DNA of 64,000 bases, taken from assembly GCF_901873365.1 (NCBI RefSeq), contig NZ_CABFLM010000071.1, positions 1 through 64,000 of the forward strand, in the 5' to 3' direction. Positions 24,215-34,234 of this stretch are shown here, piece after piece. The stretch's first letter is position 1, and every line of letters starts with the position of its first letter. The translations under genes and the position numbers were made by a program. The notes beneath the pieces were generated by a model. It had not been told where the DNA came from. It was given only the letters and a program-made list of their open reading frames with translations, and did not search any database. The stretch is from an uncultured Aggregatibacter sp. (GTDB lineage Bacteria; Pseudomonadota; Gammaproteobacteria; Enterobacterales; Pasteurellaceae).

Positions 24215-26620
24215 TTAGAATGAACCACCGACATTAAATTGGAATTGTTCAATGTCATCATTTTCGTATTTCTTAATCGGTTTAGCATAAGAGAAGATTA
24301 GCGGACCGATTGGTGATTGCCATTGGAAGGCAATACCGGCAGAAGAACGAATACGTGACGGATCGCCATAATCAGGTAGCTTGGTGCTTAAGTGAGCAAA
24401 TTGATTTTTCTCAGCTTTCCAATGCGTATCCCATACACTTGCGGCATCAATAAATAATGATGTGCGCACGGAGTTTTGGCTTTTTTCCGAAACAAAAGGT
24501 GTTGGCATGATCAATTCTACACTGGCAGATGTCATTGCATTACCTCCAACGATATCGCCGTTAAGTAGGCTATAACACTCGGATTTTGTAGTTACGCTAG
24601 CCGGGTTACAAGCGCGCGGATTGATATAAATCGCTTGTGGACCTACTGCACCGTAAGCAAAACCACGTAAACTACCGATACCACCGGCAGTATAGGTTTG
24701 ATAGAACGGTAAACGTTTACCGCTTAAGCCATTAGCATAGGATGCCCCTAAACGACCGGATAATACCCAAGTTTGATCGCGATTTAGCGGATAGAATCCT
24801 TGAACATCTGCATTGAGTTTATAGTATTTATTGTCAGCACCAGGAATGGTCACTCTTCCACCAAAGGTGGCTTTGACCCCTTCGGTCGGTAAGAAACCAC
24901 GATTTAAGCTGTTGTAGTTCCAACCGAAAGAAAAATCATAGTCATGGGAGCGGAATGCCCAGTTATCATAATTCATTGAGGCTAGGTAGAGCGCGCGACT
25001 ATATTCCGGCGTAATGTTTTTCAATTTATTATAAACATAGCCTAAACCCACATAATAGGAGTTATTTTCATTCACTGGGAAACCTAAAGTAACATTGCCA
25101 CCGTAAGTTGTTCTTGTATAAGCAGCGGAATTACTATTTTTTGAGTTGTCATAGTTTTCAAAGAAGATATTTCCACCCAAGCTCACACCGTCTTTCGTGA
25201 AATACGGTTCGGTATAACCTAAGTTAACACTGGTTCCGTAGTCATTGCGGGAACCGGCAAGACTTAAGGATGATCCCATACCAAGGAAGTTCTCTTGTTT
25301 GATGCTAGCTTGATAGCTTAAACCGCTTTCCGTACCATAACCAACCCCGAAGTTAATGCTACCGGTGTTACGCTCTTTGACTTTGTACACCACGTCCACT
25401 TCATCACTGCTACCTTCAACCGGTTCGGTACGGCTTTCTACGGTTTCAAAAAATCCGGTACGATCTAACCGCACTTTACCGAGTTCGATTAAGTCGGTGG
25501 ATAACCAACTGCCTTCTTGTTGACGCATTTCTTGGCGTAATGTGCTATCGGCAGTGACAGTATTTCCTTCAAAACGGATTTGGCGCACAGAATAACGTTT
25601 GCCGGCATCAACAACGAAACTTAAATTAACGCTTTTATCTTGATCGTCAAAATCCGGCTGTACACTCACTTGGGCACTACCATAGCCTTTTTCACCTAAA
25701 ATAGATTTAATGCTGTCTTCAACAGCGTGTACATCACTGCCACGGAAATATTGATCAAGGTGAATTTGATTTAATGTTGGTGCCAACTGATCTTTCATAC
25801 CGCCTAAATCACCGAGAATACGTGCGTTTTTCACCGTGTATTTATCACCTTCAGAAATATTAATGGTGACGCGGGCTTCTGTTTTCTTATCATTTAACTG
25901 CACGTCGGTGCCGGTTACTTTCGCTTTGGCATAGCCATGGTCAAAATAATAGTTTTGAATGGCTTCGAGATCTTTGTTGAATTGGCTCGGATCAAATTTA
26001 TTACCGAAAAGTTTCCACCACGCATCCGGTTGTAATTCCATTTGATCTTGCAGTTTGCTTTTACTAAAAACGTGGTTGCCGACAAAATTGAGCTCTTTAA
26101 GCAACGCCACATCGTTTTCTTTAATTTGCAATTTAATTTCGGAACGATGATTCGGTAGCGGATTGACAATCGTATTTACTTGCGCATTATAACGACCAAC
26201 ACTGTGATAGTGATCTTCTAATGTTGCACGAAATGTTTCTAATTTTTCACGATTTAATATCTCCCCTTTTTGGAAGCCGTTAGCATCTAAATTTTGTTTT
26301 AGTGCTTCATCCGGAATGGTTTTATTTCCTTCTAAAATTACATCGGAAATAATGGATTTCGGTGTAACTGAAATGACAAGCGTATTGCCTTGTTGAGAAG
26401 CTCGAACATCATCATATTGACCACTTAAGAAAAGCGTACGTACGACATCGGCAATATTGGCGTCGTTGATTTTTTGCCCAACCTGTACCGGTAAACTGGC
26501 GATAATACTGTTTTCAGTAGTGGACTGAACGCCATCAACACGAATATCTTGTACGACAAAGGTGCCGGCTAAAACACTCGTCGAACCAAATAAGAGGCTT
26601 GCAATTAAGAGTTTTTTCAT
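24215..26620 (-). CDS. bamA: Outer-membrane protein assembly factor BamA
   Basis: An 801-residue Omp85 protein, the core of the beta-barrel assembly machine. Signal peptide 1-18 (LLFGSTSVLA), five POTRA domains (about 20-420) and a 16-strand barrel to the terminal Phe of QFNVGGSF. The loop-6 motif VRGF/IRGF appears as GSLRGFAYGAVGPQAIY, and FEGN in the fourth or fifth POTRA as RQIRFEGNTV. A cysteine pair in the extracellular region (RACNPASVTTKSEC) is a Pasteurellaceae-type feature. It was formerly known as protective antigen D15 in Haemophilus. Confidence 0.97.
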   Translation of the reverse strand: MKKLLIASLLFGSTSVLAGTFVVQDIRVDGVQSTTENSIIASLPVQVGQKINDANIADVVRTLFLSGQYDDVRASQQGNTLVISVTPKSIISDVILEGNKTIPDEALKQNLDANGFQKGEILNREKLETFRATLEDHYHSVGRYNAQVNTIVNPLPNHRSEIKLQIKENDVALLKELNFVGNHVFSKSKLQDQMELQPDAWWKLFGNKFDPSQFNKDLEAIQNYYFDHGYAKAKVTGTDVQLNDKKTEARVTINISEGDKYTVKNARILGDLGGMKDQLAPTLNQIHLDQYFRGSDVHAVEDSIKSILGEKGYGSAQVSVQPDFDDQDKSVNLSFVVDAGKRYSVRQIRFEGNTVTADSTLRQEMRQQEGSWLSTDLIELGKVRLDRTGFFETVESRTEPVEGSSDEVDVVYKVKERNTGSINFGVGYGTESGLSYQASIKQENFLGMGSSLSLAGSRNDYGTSVNLGYTEPYFTKDGVSLGGNIFFENYDNSKNSNSAAYTRTTYGGNVTLGFPVNENNSYYVGLGYVYNKLKNITPEYSRALYLASMNYDNWAFRSHDYDFSFGWNYNSLNRGFLPTEGVKATFGGRVTIPGADNKYYKLNADVQGFYPLNRDQTWVLSGRLGASYANGLSGKRLPFYQTYTAGGIGSLRGFAYGAVGPQAIYINPRACNPASVTTKSECYSLLNGDIVGGNAMTSASVELIMPTPFVSEKSQNSVRTSLFIDAASVWDTHWKAEKNQFAHLSTKLPDYGDPSRIRSSAGIAFQWQSPIGPLIFSYAKPIKKYENDDIEQFQFNVGGSF

Positions 26621-26654
26621 CGTAAATTTTATCCTGTATAAGATACGTAATTAG

Positions 26655-27986
26655 TTATAAACGTAAAAAATCATTAATCAGTCCAAGTCCCATTAACATC
26701 AATAACAAGACAGCACCAATTCGATAACTCACATTCTGCACATGCTCGGAAACTGGTTTTCCTTTCAACGCTTCCATCACCAAAAAGACAAGATGTCCCC
26801 CATCCAGTACTGGTAATGGAAATAAATTCATAACGCCCAAATTAACACTAATTAATGCCATAAAACTCAGGTAATAAATCAGGCCAATTTCAGAAGAGGC
26901 ACCTGCCCCTTTGGCAATGGAAATTGGACCGCCTAAGTTATTCAAAGACAAATTGCCGGTGATTAATTTCCCGATGACTTTAATCGTTAACCAAGAGAGT
27001 TGAAAGGTCTTTTCTACCCCTTTTTGTAAGGCTTCAAGCATATCATACTTTAATTCAGTACGATATTCATTAGCCAAGGGGTAAAAAGTCGGGGAAATTC
27101 CCACAAACCAGCGTTTTTTTTCATTCAGTTCTGGTGTAAGTGTTTTATCAAACCACACACCATCACGTTCTACTTTTAGAGTTAATGGCTTGCCTTCTTG
27201 AACCTTTTCTAGAAACGTATGCCACTCAATTTTACTGTTATCCGACCAGTAGAGTTTATCGCCTTTTCGTAATCCTTCTTTTTCTGCCGGTGAATTTTCA
27301 GTAATCTTAGAGAGTATCATATCCACTTTACTTCTCACCGGTACAATACCGAGGGATCCGAATGCACTTTGTTTCTCAGGATCAAACGTCCAGTTGGATA
27401 AATCTAAAGTTTTATGCTGTTCAATGTTAGAACCAAATTCCACTAATGTCAGATCAACTTTGCTTTCCCCTAACTTGGTGGCTAACAACATATTAATGGT
27501 TTCCCAATCAGCGGTTGAAACGCCATCAATTTCCGTAATTTGGGTGTTCGGCTGTATTTGTGCCATTGCAGCAATCGATTGGGGACGAACTTCATCGATT
27601 ACCGGCTTAATACTCGGAATGCCAATGGAATAAACGAGAAAATAAGCAAAAATGGCAAATAAGAAATTCGCAAGCGGACCTGCGGCAATAATAAATGCGC
27701 GCTGAGCGACCGTTGTATGATCAAAGGCCTGCGATTTTAAGGTATCAGGCACCTCTTCATTGCGTCCGTCCAGCATTTTGACATAGCCCCCAAGCGGAAT
27801 GGCCGACACGGCAAATTCCGTGCCTTGTTTATCGGTACGCGACCAAATGACTTTGCCAAAACCAATAGAAAAACGATGGACTTTCACACCGCACTTTCGT
27901 GCCGCCCAGAAATGACCATATTCATGTACCGTCACTAAAACGGCAATCACAATCAGAAATGAAACGGTTGACCACAAAAATGACAT
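26655..27986 (-). CDS. rseP: Site-2 zinc protease RseP
   Basis: A 443-residue inner-membrane metalloprotease. The zinc site is HEYGH near residues 21-25 in the first helix, with the third ligand in LFPLPVLDGGHL near 396-407. Two PDZ domains occupy the periplasmic part (about 115-310). It performs intramembrane cleavage of the anti-sigma factor RseA and clears remnant signal peptides. ATG 27986 was chosen for the family N-terminus MSFLWS; the longer frame overlaps cdsA. It lies 34 bases before bamA and 10 after cdsA. Confidence 0.95.
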   Translation of the reverse strand: MSFLWSTVSFLIVIAVLVTVHEYGHFWAARKCGVKVHRFSIGFGKVIWSRTDKQGTEFAVSAIPLGGYVKMLDGRNEEVPDTLKSQAFDHTTVAQRAFIIAAGPLANFLFAIFAYFLVYSIGIPSIKPVIDEVRPQSIAAMAQIQPNTQITEIDGVSTADWETINMLLATKLGESKVDLTLVEFGSNIEQHKTLDLSNWTFDPEKQSAFGSLGIVPVRSKVDMILSKITENSPAEKEGLRKGDKLYWSDNSKIEWHTFLEKVQEGKPLTLKVERDGVWFDKTLTPELNEKKRWFVGISPTFYPLANEYRTELKYDMLEALQKGVEKTFQLSWLTIKVIGKLITGNLSLNNLGGPISIAKGAGASSEIGLIYYLSFMALISVNLGVMNLFPLPVLDGGHLVFLVMEALKGKPVSEHVQNVSYRIGAVLLLMLMGLGLINDFLRL

Positions 27987-27996
27987 ATCGCCAATC

Positions 27997-28866
27997 CTAT
28001 AGTACAAAGAAATAGAAGTAGGCAAAGAATGGAACCGCCGCGGTTAAGCTGTCAATGCGATCCAAAATACCACCATGTCCCGGAATTAAATGACTGCTAT
28101 CTTTAATACCGCTTTGGCGTTTAAACATACTTTCCGTTAAATCGCCTAAAATAGAGATGGCAACCGTTGCCACAGACAAACCAATAAAGGCTCCGGATGA
28201 GACATTCGCGGTCAAACTTTGTTGCGCCACATTCACAAAAATGGCTGCAACAATGCCTGCCATCACCAAACCACCAATCGCCCCTTGCCAAGATTTTCCC
28301 GGAGAAACTTTCGGTGCCAATTTGTGTTTACCAAATTTACGACCGACAAAATAAGCGCCGGAATCCGCTACCCAAACCAAAATAAACACATACAACAACA
28401 GCATAATGCCGTGATAAGGCGCTGCCACATAATGATCTAAACGTAACAATAATACGCCGATTAAAAATGGGATAAGGGTAAAGAAACAGAAAAAGAATTG
28501 TAAAACGGAATGTTTGCCCCAAATGGCACTACTTTTCGGGTAAGTCACCACAAAAAATAAGGCCACCAGCCACCAAATAACCGCACCCAATAAAATCGGC
28601 TGAGCATACAGTTCAAATACACGTCCGGCATCTAAATAATTGCCTTCCCCATAGATCCAGAGGAATAAAAAGGCAGCACTTAAACCTGTGATGGCATAGC
28701 GCCAAAACGTGGGTTGCTTGAAATTAAAAAACTGCGTCCATTCCCAAACGCCTAACACCACAACCACCCCTAAGGCGAGAGCAAAATAATAAGGTGAAAA
28801 TAAAAATAATGCGGTAAAGACAAGGGCAATTAACACAATTGCCGAAATAACTCGTTGTTTAAGCAC
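27997..28866 (-). CDS. cdsA: Phosphatidate cytidylyltransferase
   Basis: Housekeeping CDP-diacylglycerol synthase, 289 residues, about eight transmembrane segments. It makes CDP-diacylglycerol from phosphatidate and CTP, the branch point for all phospholipids. The signature SMFKRQSGIKDSSHLIPG, then HGGILDRID, is complete, preceded by GRKFGKHKLAPKVSPGKSWQG. It is in the conserved uppS-cdsA-rseP order. A paralogue is encoded at 15189-16118. Confidence 0.95.
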   Translation of the reverse strand: MLKQRVISAIVLIALVFTALFLFSPYYFALALGVVVVLGVWEWTQFFNFKQPTFWRYAITGLSAAFLFLWIYGEGNYLDAGRVFELYAQPILLGAVIWWLVALFFVVTYPKSSAIWGKHSVLQFFFCFFTLIPFLIGVLLLRLDHYVAAPYHGIMLLLYVFILVWVADSGAYFVGRKFGKHKLAPKVSPGKSWQGAIGGLVMAGIVAAIFVNVAQQSLTANVSSGAFIGLSVATVAISILGDLTESMFKRQSGIKDSSHLIPGHGGILDRIDSLTAAVPFFAYFYFFVL

Positions 28867-28880
28867 AATATATTCCTCAA

Positions 28881-29600
28881 TTATTCGGTCCCGCCAAAAC
28901 GGCGATGACGTTGTTGATAAGATAAAATCGCCTGATGAAACTCGGCTTCATTAAAATCTGGCCACAGTACATCAGAAAAATACAATTCCGCGTAGGCTGT
29001 TTGCCACAATAAGAAATTGCTAATGCGTTGTTCACCACTGGTACGAATCAATAAATCCACTTCAGGCTCGTCTTTCGTCACCAAATGTTGTTGCAATAAA
29101 GCTTCATTAATGTCTGCGACGTTAAGCTGTTGCGCTTGAACCTGTTCTGCCAACTGCTGTGCCGCCTGAACGATATCCCAGCGCCCGCCATAATTTGCGG
29201 CAATATTTAACGTAAGTGCGGTGTTATTTTCCGTTAATTTTTCCGCTTTTTTGATTTTTTCCTGCAAACCTGCACTAAAGCGGGAAATGTCGCCTAAAAT
29301 TTTCAAACGAATGTCATTTTTATGCAGTTTTTTCACTTCGAAATCAAGCGCTTGCATAAATAAACTCATCAATGCGCTCACTTCCTGCTCGGGGCGGTTC
29401 CAGTTTTCGCTGCTAAACGCATATAAGGTTAAATATTTCACCCCAATTTTGCGAGCATAAGACACAGCTTCACGTACTGCCGCCACGCCGTTTTTATGTC
29501 CAAAAACGCGCATTTTCCCTTGTTGCTTCGCCCAGCGCCCGTTGCCGTCCATGATAATCGCAACGTGTTGCGGAATATTATTCCGATCTAATTCTGTCAT
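28881..29600 (-). CDS. uppS: Undecaprenyl diphosphate synthase
   Basis: A 239-residue cis-prenyltransferase that extends farnesyl diphosphate with eight isopentenyl units to make the C55 carrier for peptidoglycan and O-antigen. Motifs: HVAIIMDGNGRWAKQQ near residues 13-28 with the catalytic Asp, GHKNG, TLYAFSSENWNRP, and the C-terminal DLLIRTSGEQRISNFLLWQ, then AELYF. Also called ispU. It lies 14 bases before cdsA. Confidence 0.96.
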   Translation of the reverse strand: MTELDRNNIPQHVAIIMDGNGRWAKQQGKMRVFGHKNGVAAVREAVSYARKIGVKYLTLYAFSSENWNRPEQEVSALMSLFMQALDFEVKKLHKNDIRLKILGDISRFSAGLQEKIKKAEKLTENNTALTLNIAANYGGRWDIVQAAQQLAEQVQAQQLNVADINEALLQQHLVTKDEPEVDLLIRTSGEQRISNFLLWQTAYAELYFSDVLWPDFNEAEFHQAILSYQQRHRRFGGTE

Positions 29601-29622
29601 TATCCCTTCTCAATGCAAAATA

Positions 29623-30828
29623 TCAGTGTGACCAATGAGCCAATTGTTGTCGTGCATATTCACGAGCAGCACGATCCACCTCCAACACATCATCAATCTG
29701 TTTGATTTGTTGCGACGGCATTTGTTCCACGACAGCCTGATTCAGTTTGGCAATATCCGTAAATTTAATTTGGCGATCTAAAAAGGCTTGCACGGCCACT
29801 TCATTCGCCGCATTCATGGCAGTGGTCGCATACTGTCCTGCCGCAAAAGCTTCTATCGCCAATTTCAAACAAGGATAACGTTGATAATCCGGCGCTAAAA
29901 AAGTCAGCCCATTTAATTGGTAAAAATCTAACGGCGCTACGCCGGAAAAAGTGCGGTGCGGATACGCCATAGTTTCGGCAATCGGTGTGCGCATATCAGG
30001 ATTCCCCATTTGCGCAATAACGCTGCCATCAATGTAGCGTACCATAGAGTGAATAATGGATTGCGGGTGAATAATGACTTCCATTTCATCGGCTGTTGCA
30101 TTAAACAACCAACGGGCCTCAATATACTCCAACCCCTTGTTCATCATCGTTGCGGAATCCACAGAGATCTTCTTGCCCATAGACCAGTTAGGATGTGCCA
30201 CCGCCTGTTCCGGTGTAATACTGTCAAATTCGCTTAACTCCGTATAACGGAAAGGCCCACCCGAACCGGTCAGCACGATTTTACTGATACCCAAATCTGC
30301 CAACGGGCAAAATCCGATGTGTTGTTGAGCCTGCGGAGGCAAAGATTGGAAAATCGCATTATGTTCACTGTCTACCGGCAATAATTGCGCGCTATAGCGT
30401 TTCACCGCATCAATAAAAATCTGACCGCAAGTGACCAATGCTTCTTTATTTGCCAGTAGCACTTTTTTGCCGGCTTTCACTGCTGACAACGTTGGCAATA
30501 AACCTGCCGCACCAACAATCGCCGCCATGACCATATCCGCATCAGGATGTGCGCTTAATTCGCAAATCGCTTGTTGACCGGCAAATACTTGCGTCGGGAG
30601 CTGATGCGCAGCCACTTTCTCATGTAAATGTTTTGCTGCACGTTCATCCGCCAAGGCAACAAAGTGCGGTCGAAATTTCACGCATTTTTCAAACATGGCA
30701 TCCACATTGGAACCCCCAACTAAAGCAAACGCTTCATACTTTTCCGGATTGTGTTCAATCACCGAAAGGGTGCTATTACCGATGGAACCTGTCGCGCCAA
30801 GAATCACGACCTTTTGTTTGTTTTGCAT
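29623..30828 (-). CDS. dxr: 1-deoxy-D-xylulose 5-phosphate reductoisomerase
   Basis: Second enzyme of the MEP isoprenoid pathway (also ispC), 401 residues, converting DXP to 2-C-methylerythritol 4-phosphate with NADPH. Motifs: VVILGATGSIGNSTL at the N-terminus, LANKEALV, PVDSEHNAIFQ for metal and substrate, GSGGPF and NKGLEYIEARWLF. ATG 30828 was chosen since the upstream frame holds only an uptake signal. The pathway genes dxs and ispA are also in this window at about 40-43 kb. Confidence 0.96.
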   Translation of the reverse strand: MQNKQKVVILGATGSIGNSTLSVIEHNPEKYEAFALVGGSNVDAMFEKCVKFRPHFVALADERAAKHLHEKVAAHQLPTQVFAGQQAICELSAHPDADMVMAAIVGAAGLLPTLSAVKAGKKVLLANKEALVTCGQIFIDAVKRYSAQLLPVDSEHNAIFQSLPPQAQQHIGFCPLADLGISKIVLTGSGGPFRYTELSEFDSITPEQAVAHPNWSMGKKISVDSATMMNKGLEYIEARWLFNATADEMEVIIHPQSIIHSMVRYIDGSVIAQMGNPDMRTPIAETMAYPHRTFSGVAPLDFYQLNGLTFLAPDYQRYPCLKLAIEAFAAGQYATTAMNAANEVAVQAFLDRQIKFTDIAKLNQAVVEQMPSQQIKQIDDVLEVDRAAREYARQQLAHWSH

Positions 30829-30887
30829 AAAATTTCGACCGCACTTTGTCAATTTTTCGGACGGGATGAAAGCCTCACGCGCCCATA

Positions 30888-30917
30888 TAAGAAAAGACGC
30901 AGTAAGGCACTGCGTCT
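30888..30917 (-). terminator. Intrinsic terminator after frr
   Basis: AGACGCAGT at 30895-30903 pairs with ACTGCGTCT at 30909-30917, with TTTTCTT following on the minus strand. This separates pyrH-frr from dxr, so dxr may need its own promoter. Confidence 0.75.
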
Positions 30918-30938
30918 GATGTTAACCTGTTCTTATGA

Positions 30939-31496
30939 TTAGAAATCGAGTAATTCTTTTTCTTTTTCCGCTAACACTTCATCGACTTTTTTGATGAATT
31001 TATCGGTAATTTGTTGAATTTCCGTTTCAGCTTTATGCTGATCGTTTTCACTGATTTCTTTATCTTTTAACAAGGCCTTGATTTTATCATTAGCATCACG
31101 GCGAACGTTACGAATCGCGACTTTGCCTTGCTCGCCTTCTGATTTCACAATTTTAATCAAATCACGGCGACGTTCTTCTGTTAATGGTGGAAGTGGCACG
31201 CGAATCGTTGTACCGGCAGAAGATGGGTTCAAGCCTAAGTCAGAGGTTAAAATGGCTTTTTCTACCGCTTGAATCAATGAACGATCAAACACAGTTACCG
31301 CTAAAGTACGGGCATCTTCTGCCACCACGTTGGCTAATTGACGTAATGGTGTCGCAGAGCCGTAATAATCCACTTGAATGGCATCCAACAAACTTGGTTG
31401 CGCACGGCCGGTACGAATTTTTGCAATATGGCCTTTTAACGCTTCAAGACTTTTTTCCATGCGGTCTTGCGCATCTTTTTTAATTTCGTTAATCAC
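30939..31496 (-). CDS. frr: Ribosome recycling factor
   Basis: A 185-residue two-domain protein that splits post-termination ribosomes with EF-G. A three-helix bundle is interrupted by a beta domain (about residues 31-105); KIRTGRAQPSLLD, the YYGSATPLRQLANV stretch and VPLPPLTEERRRDL are strongly conserved. Exact E. coli length. It follows pyrH by 38 bases, as in most bacteria. Confidence 0.97.
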   Translation of the reverse strand: MINEIKKDAQDRMEKSLEALKGHIAKIRTGRAQPSLLDAIQVDYYGSATPLRQLANVVAEDARTLAVTVFDRSLIQAVEKAILTSDLGLNPSSAGTTIRVPLPPLTEERRRDLIKIVKSEGEQGKVAIRNVRRDANDKIKALLKDKEISENDQHKAETEIQQITDKFIKKVDEVLAEKEKELLDF

Positions 31497-31534
31497 GATA
31501 ATTCCTTCTCTATTAAATAAATCAAACCGTTAAA

Positions 31535-32257
31535 CTAGTCTTTTGCACAAATGAGTGTGCCTTCTTGCTCGCCGGTAATCACGCGACGTAGCGCGCCCGG
31601 TTTACCCATATTGAACACGCGAATCGGCATACCGTGATCGCGAGCTAGGGTAAAGGCTGCTAAGTCCATGACTTGTAATTCTTTATCAATCACTTCGGCA
31701 TAAGTAAGGTGCGGATAAAGCATGGCATTTGGATTTTTTGCCGGATCGCAATCATATACACCATCGACTTTGGTTGCTTTTAACACGACATCCGCCTCAA
31801 TTTCGATACCACGTAAGCATGCGGCGGAATCCGTGGTAAAAAACGGGCTGCCTGTACCGCCGGAGAAAATGACAACGCGTTTTTCGCGCAACATTTTGAT
31901 CGCTTCAGACCAATTGTAAGTGTCACAAATGCCGTTTAATTGAAAGGCCGACATTAATTTGGCATTCACATCCGCACGGAAAAGCGAATCACGCATTGCC
32001 AAACCGTTCATGACCGTAGCTAACATCCCCATATGGTCGCCGACCACACGGTTCATCCCTGCTTTAGCCAATTTAGCACCGCGGAATAAGTTGCCACCAC
32101 CTAAGACGACACCCACTTCAACACCCATTTCAACCAGTTCCTTGATTTCTAATGCAACTCTATCAAGAATAGACGCATCAATGCCGAAACCTTCATCACC
32201 TTGCAAGGCTTCTCCGCTGAGTTTTAACAAAATTCTTTTATAAATAGGTAGGCTCAT
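31535..32257 (-). CDS. pyrH: Uridylate kinase
   Basis: A 240-residue amino-acid-kinase-fold enzyme that phosphorylates UMP to UDP. Motifs: RILLKLSGEALQG, VGVVLGGGNLFRG, GDHMGMLATVMNGLA and FSGGTGSPFFTTDSAA. The longer frame to 32293 lacks support; ATG 32257 has AAAAGATGAG context and the usual N-terminus. rpsB and tsf, which often precede it, are not here. Confidence 0.96.
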   Translation of the reverse strand: MSLPIYKRILLKLSGEALQGDEGFGIDASILDRVALEIKELVEMGVEVGVVLGGGNLFRGAKLAKAGMNRVVGDHMGMLATVMNGLAMRDSLFRADVNAKLMSAFQLNGICDTYNWSEAIKMLREKRVVIFSGGTGSPFFTTDSAACLRGIEIEADVVLKATKVDGVYDCDPAKNPNAMLYPHLTYAEVIDKELQVMDLAAFTLARDHGMPIRVFNMGKPGALRRVITGEQEGTLICAKD

Positions 32258-32414
32258 CTTTTTTCCTTTTGTATTAGCAAAAAATCGGCCCATTTTACTG
32301 GATCTTCCCTGTTCTGTGAAGTGAACGACCCAAAATCACCTAAAAAACAACCGTACTTTTGCCCCCCTAAAATCTTGTGAAATAAAGTGCGGTCATAAAA
32401 ATGCGCGTTTCTCG

Positions 32415-34073
32415 TTATGTAAAACTCCACAGTAACAAGGCCAATAACTGCGGCGAAATGATCCGCAAGAACATCGCCAGCGGATACACGGTGGCATAAG
32501 ATAACGCTGCGGCACCGCTGTCTTCTTTAATCGCATTCGCGAACGCTAATGCCGGAGGATCAGTCATGGAGCCGGCAAGCACGCCGCACAAAGAAAGGTA
32601 ATTCAATTTGCTGTATAAACGGGCGATAACCGCAGTAATGAGTAATGGCACCAACGTAATAATGATGCCGTAACCCATCCATTCCAACCCGCTACCGTTT
32701 AATAAGGTGTCCATAAAACTGCCGCCGGATTTCAACCCAACCACGGCCAAGAACAAGACAATCCCCAACTCGCGTAATGCCAAGTTAGCACTTGGTGGCA
32801 TAAACCAATATAGCTTACCAATCGTCCCGATACGCGCCAAAATCAGGGCAATCACTAATGGTCCGCCGGCTAAACCCAATTTTAACGCCACCGGAAAACC
32901 GGGAATATAAAAAGGAATAGAGCCGAAAAGCACACCCAAGCCAATGCCGATAAATACCGGTAGCATTTGGACTTGTTGTAATTTTTGTGCCGCATTGCCG
33001 ATCACCGAAATGGCATTGTTCATCACATCGGTGCGCCCGACCATGTGTAATACGTCACCGAACTGCAAAGTCGTATTGGCGGTCGGCACCAATTCCACAC
33101 CGGCACGGTTTAAACGGGAAATCACGACACCGTATTTTTGGTGAATACCAAGGGATTTGATTTTTTTCCCTAAGACTTTCTCGCTGGTCACTACCACCCG
33201 CTCGGAACGAATATCGCCACCGGCGGTCGTCATTTTAACGGAAAGCTCATCGCCAATAATTAATCGCATTTTTTGTAAGGCTTCATTTTCCCCTACCAAA
33301 TGCAATACGTCATCTAAATGAATTTCCGTATCCGCTTTCGGGACACACATGCTGTCCCCACGTTTTAAACGGGAACAAACCACATCGCCGGCGCCAAATC
33401 CCGGCACGGCAATTAAACGCAAGCCATCCAAATTTTTATTTGTGACTTTAATGTCCATCGTGGTCAAGGTTTCTTTGTCTTGCCCGCTTTCACGCTGAAA
33501 ATGTTGTTCTTCTTCATCAATTTTCACATGGAAACACAAACGCACTAACCACATGGTCAGCAAAATGCCGCAAATTCCGAAAGGGTACGCCATGGCATAG
33601 GCCATCCCCATGCTTGCCGTGGTGCTGTTGCCTCCAAGTTCCGACAAAATTTGCTGCCCTGCACCCAGAGAAGGCGTGTTAGTTACCGCACCGGAATAAA
33701 TCCCCAAAATAATGTCTAACGGCACATTGGCGAATTTGTGGATACAGACCACGGTTAGCCCACCCAGCAAGACAATCAAAAAGGCAAAACCGTTCAGTTT
33801 TAACCCTGAACGGCGCAACGAGGAAAAAAATCCGGGGCCGACTTGAATCCCGATGGTGTAAACGAACAGGATTAAGCCGAATTCTTGCACGAAATGCAAT
33901 GTGTGCGTATCCAACGCTAAGCCGTATTGTTGGGTAAAATGCGCCACAATAATGCCGCCGAATAACACGCCGCCGACCCCGAAACCGACGCCTCTGATCT
34001 TCCAATGGCCTATCCATAAACCGATCACGGCAACCAAGGCGAGTAGGCTAATGGTAATCGCAATATCGCTCAT
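32415..34073 (-). CDS. YidE/YbjL-type (AAE family) transporter with two RCK_C domains
   Basis: A 552-residue membrane protein. Two membrane halves, each starting with an AspT-YidE duplication region (VYTIGIQVGPGFFSSLR and VVGLKSGGSFMDTLL), flank two cytosolic RCK_C domains (about residues 200-290 and 290-370). GLAGGPLVIALILARIG and GSMTDPPALAFAN are typical. The AAE family includes the aspartate-alanine antiporter AspT; substrates of the YidE group are unknown. GAGG lies five bases before ATG 34073. It diverges from rnr. Confidence 0.85.
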   Translation of the reverse strand: MSDIAITISLLALVAVIGLWIGHWKIRGVGFGVGGVLFGGIIVAHFTQQYGLALDTHTLHFVQEFGLILFVYTIGIQVGPGFFSSLRRSGLKLNGFAFLIVLLGGLTVVCIHKFANVPLDIILGIYSGAVTNTPSLGAGQQILSELGGNSTTASMGMAYAMAYPFGICGILLTMWLVRLCFHVKIDEEEQHFQRESGQDKETLTTMDIKVTNKNLDGLRLIAVPGFGAGDVVCSRLKRGDSMCVPKADTEIHLDDVLHLVGENEALQKMRLIIGDELSVKMTTAGGDIRSERVVVTSEKVLGKKIKSLGIHQKYGVVISRLNRAGVELVPTANTTLQFGDVLHMVGRTDVMNNAISVIGNAAQKLQQVQMLPVFIGIGLGVLFGSIPFYIPGFPVALKLGLAGGPLVIALILARIGTIGKLYWFMPPSANLALRELGIVLFLAVVGLKSGGSFMDTLLNGSGLEWMGYGIIITLVPLLITAVIARLYSKLNYLSLCGVLAGSMTDPPALAFANAIKEDSGAAALSYATVYPLAMFLRIISPQLLALLLWSFT

Positions 34074-34234
34074 AACGACCTCAATGTAATATTAACTAAA
34101 AAGGATTATAGCAAGTCAGTTTTCGGGTTGCTGAGAAAAAGCTAAAAAATGTCGCCTCAATCACATTTTTCCTTGCCTAATAAGAAAATCTTTTTAAAAT
34201 GAACCGCACTTTCATTTCGATAAATTTAAATATC

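Noticed and set aside
15189..28866. Duplicate cdsA as an assembly error
   Set aside because: The two proteins share only signature motifs and differ elsewhere, and they have different neighbours, so they are true paralogues.
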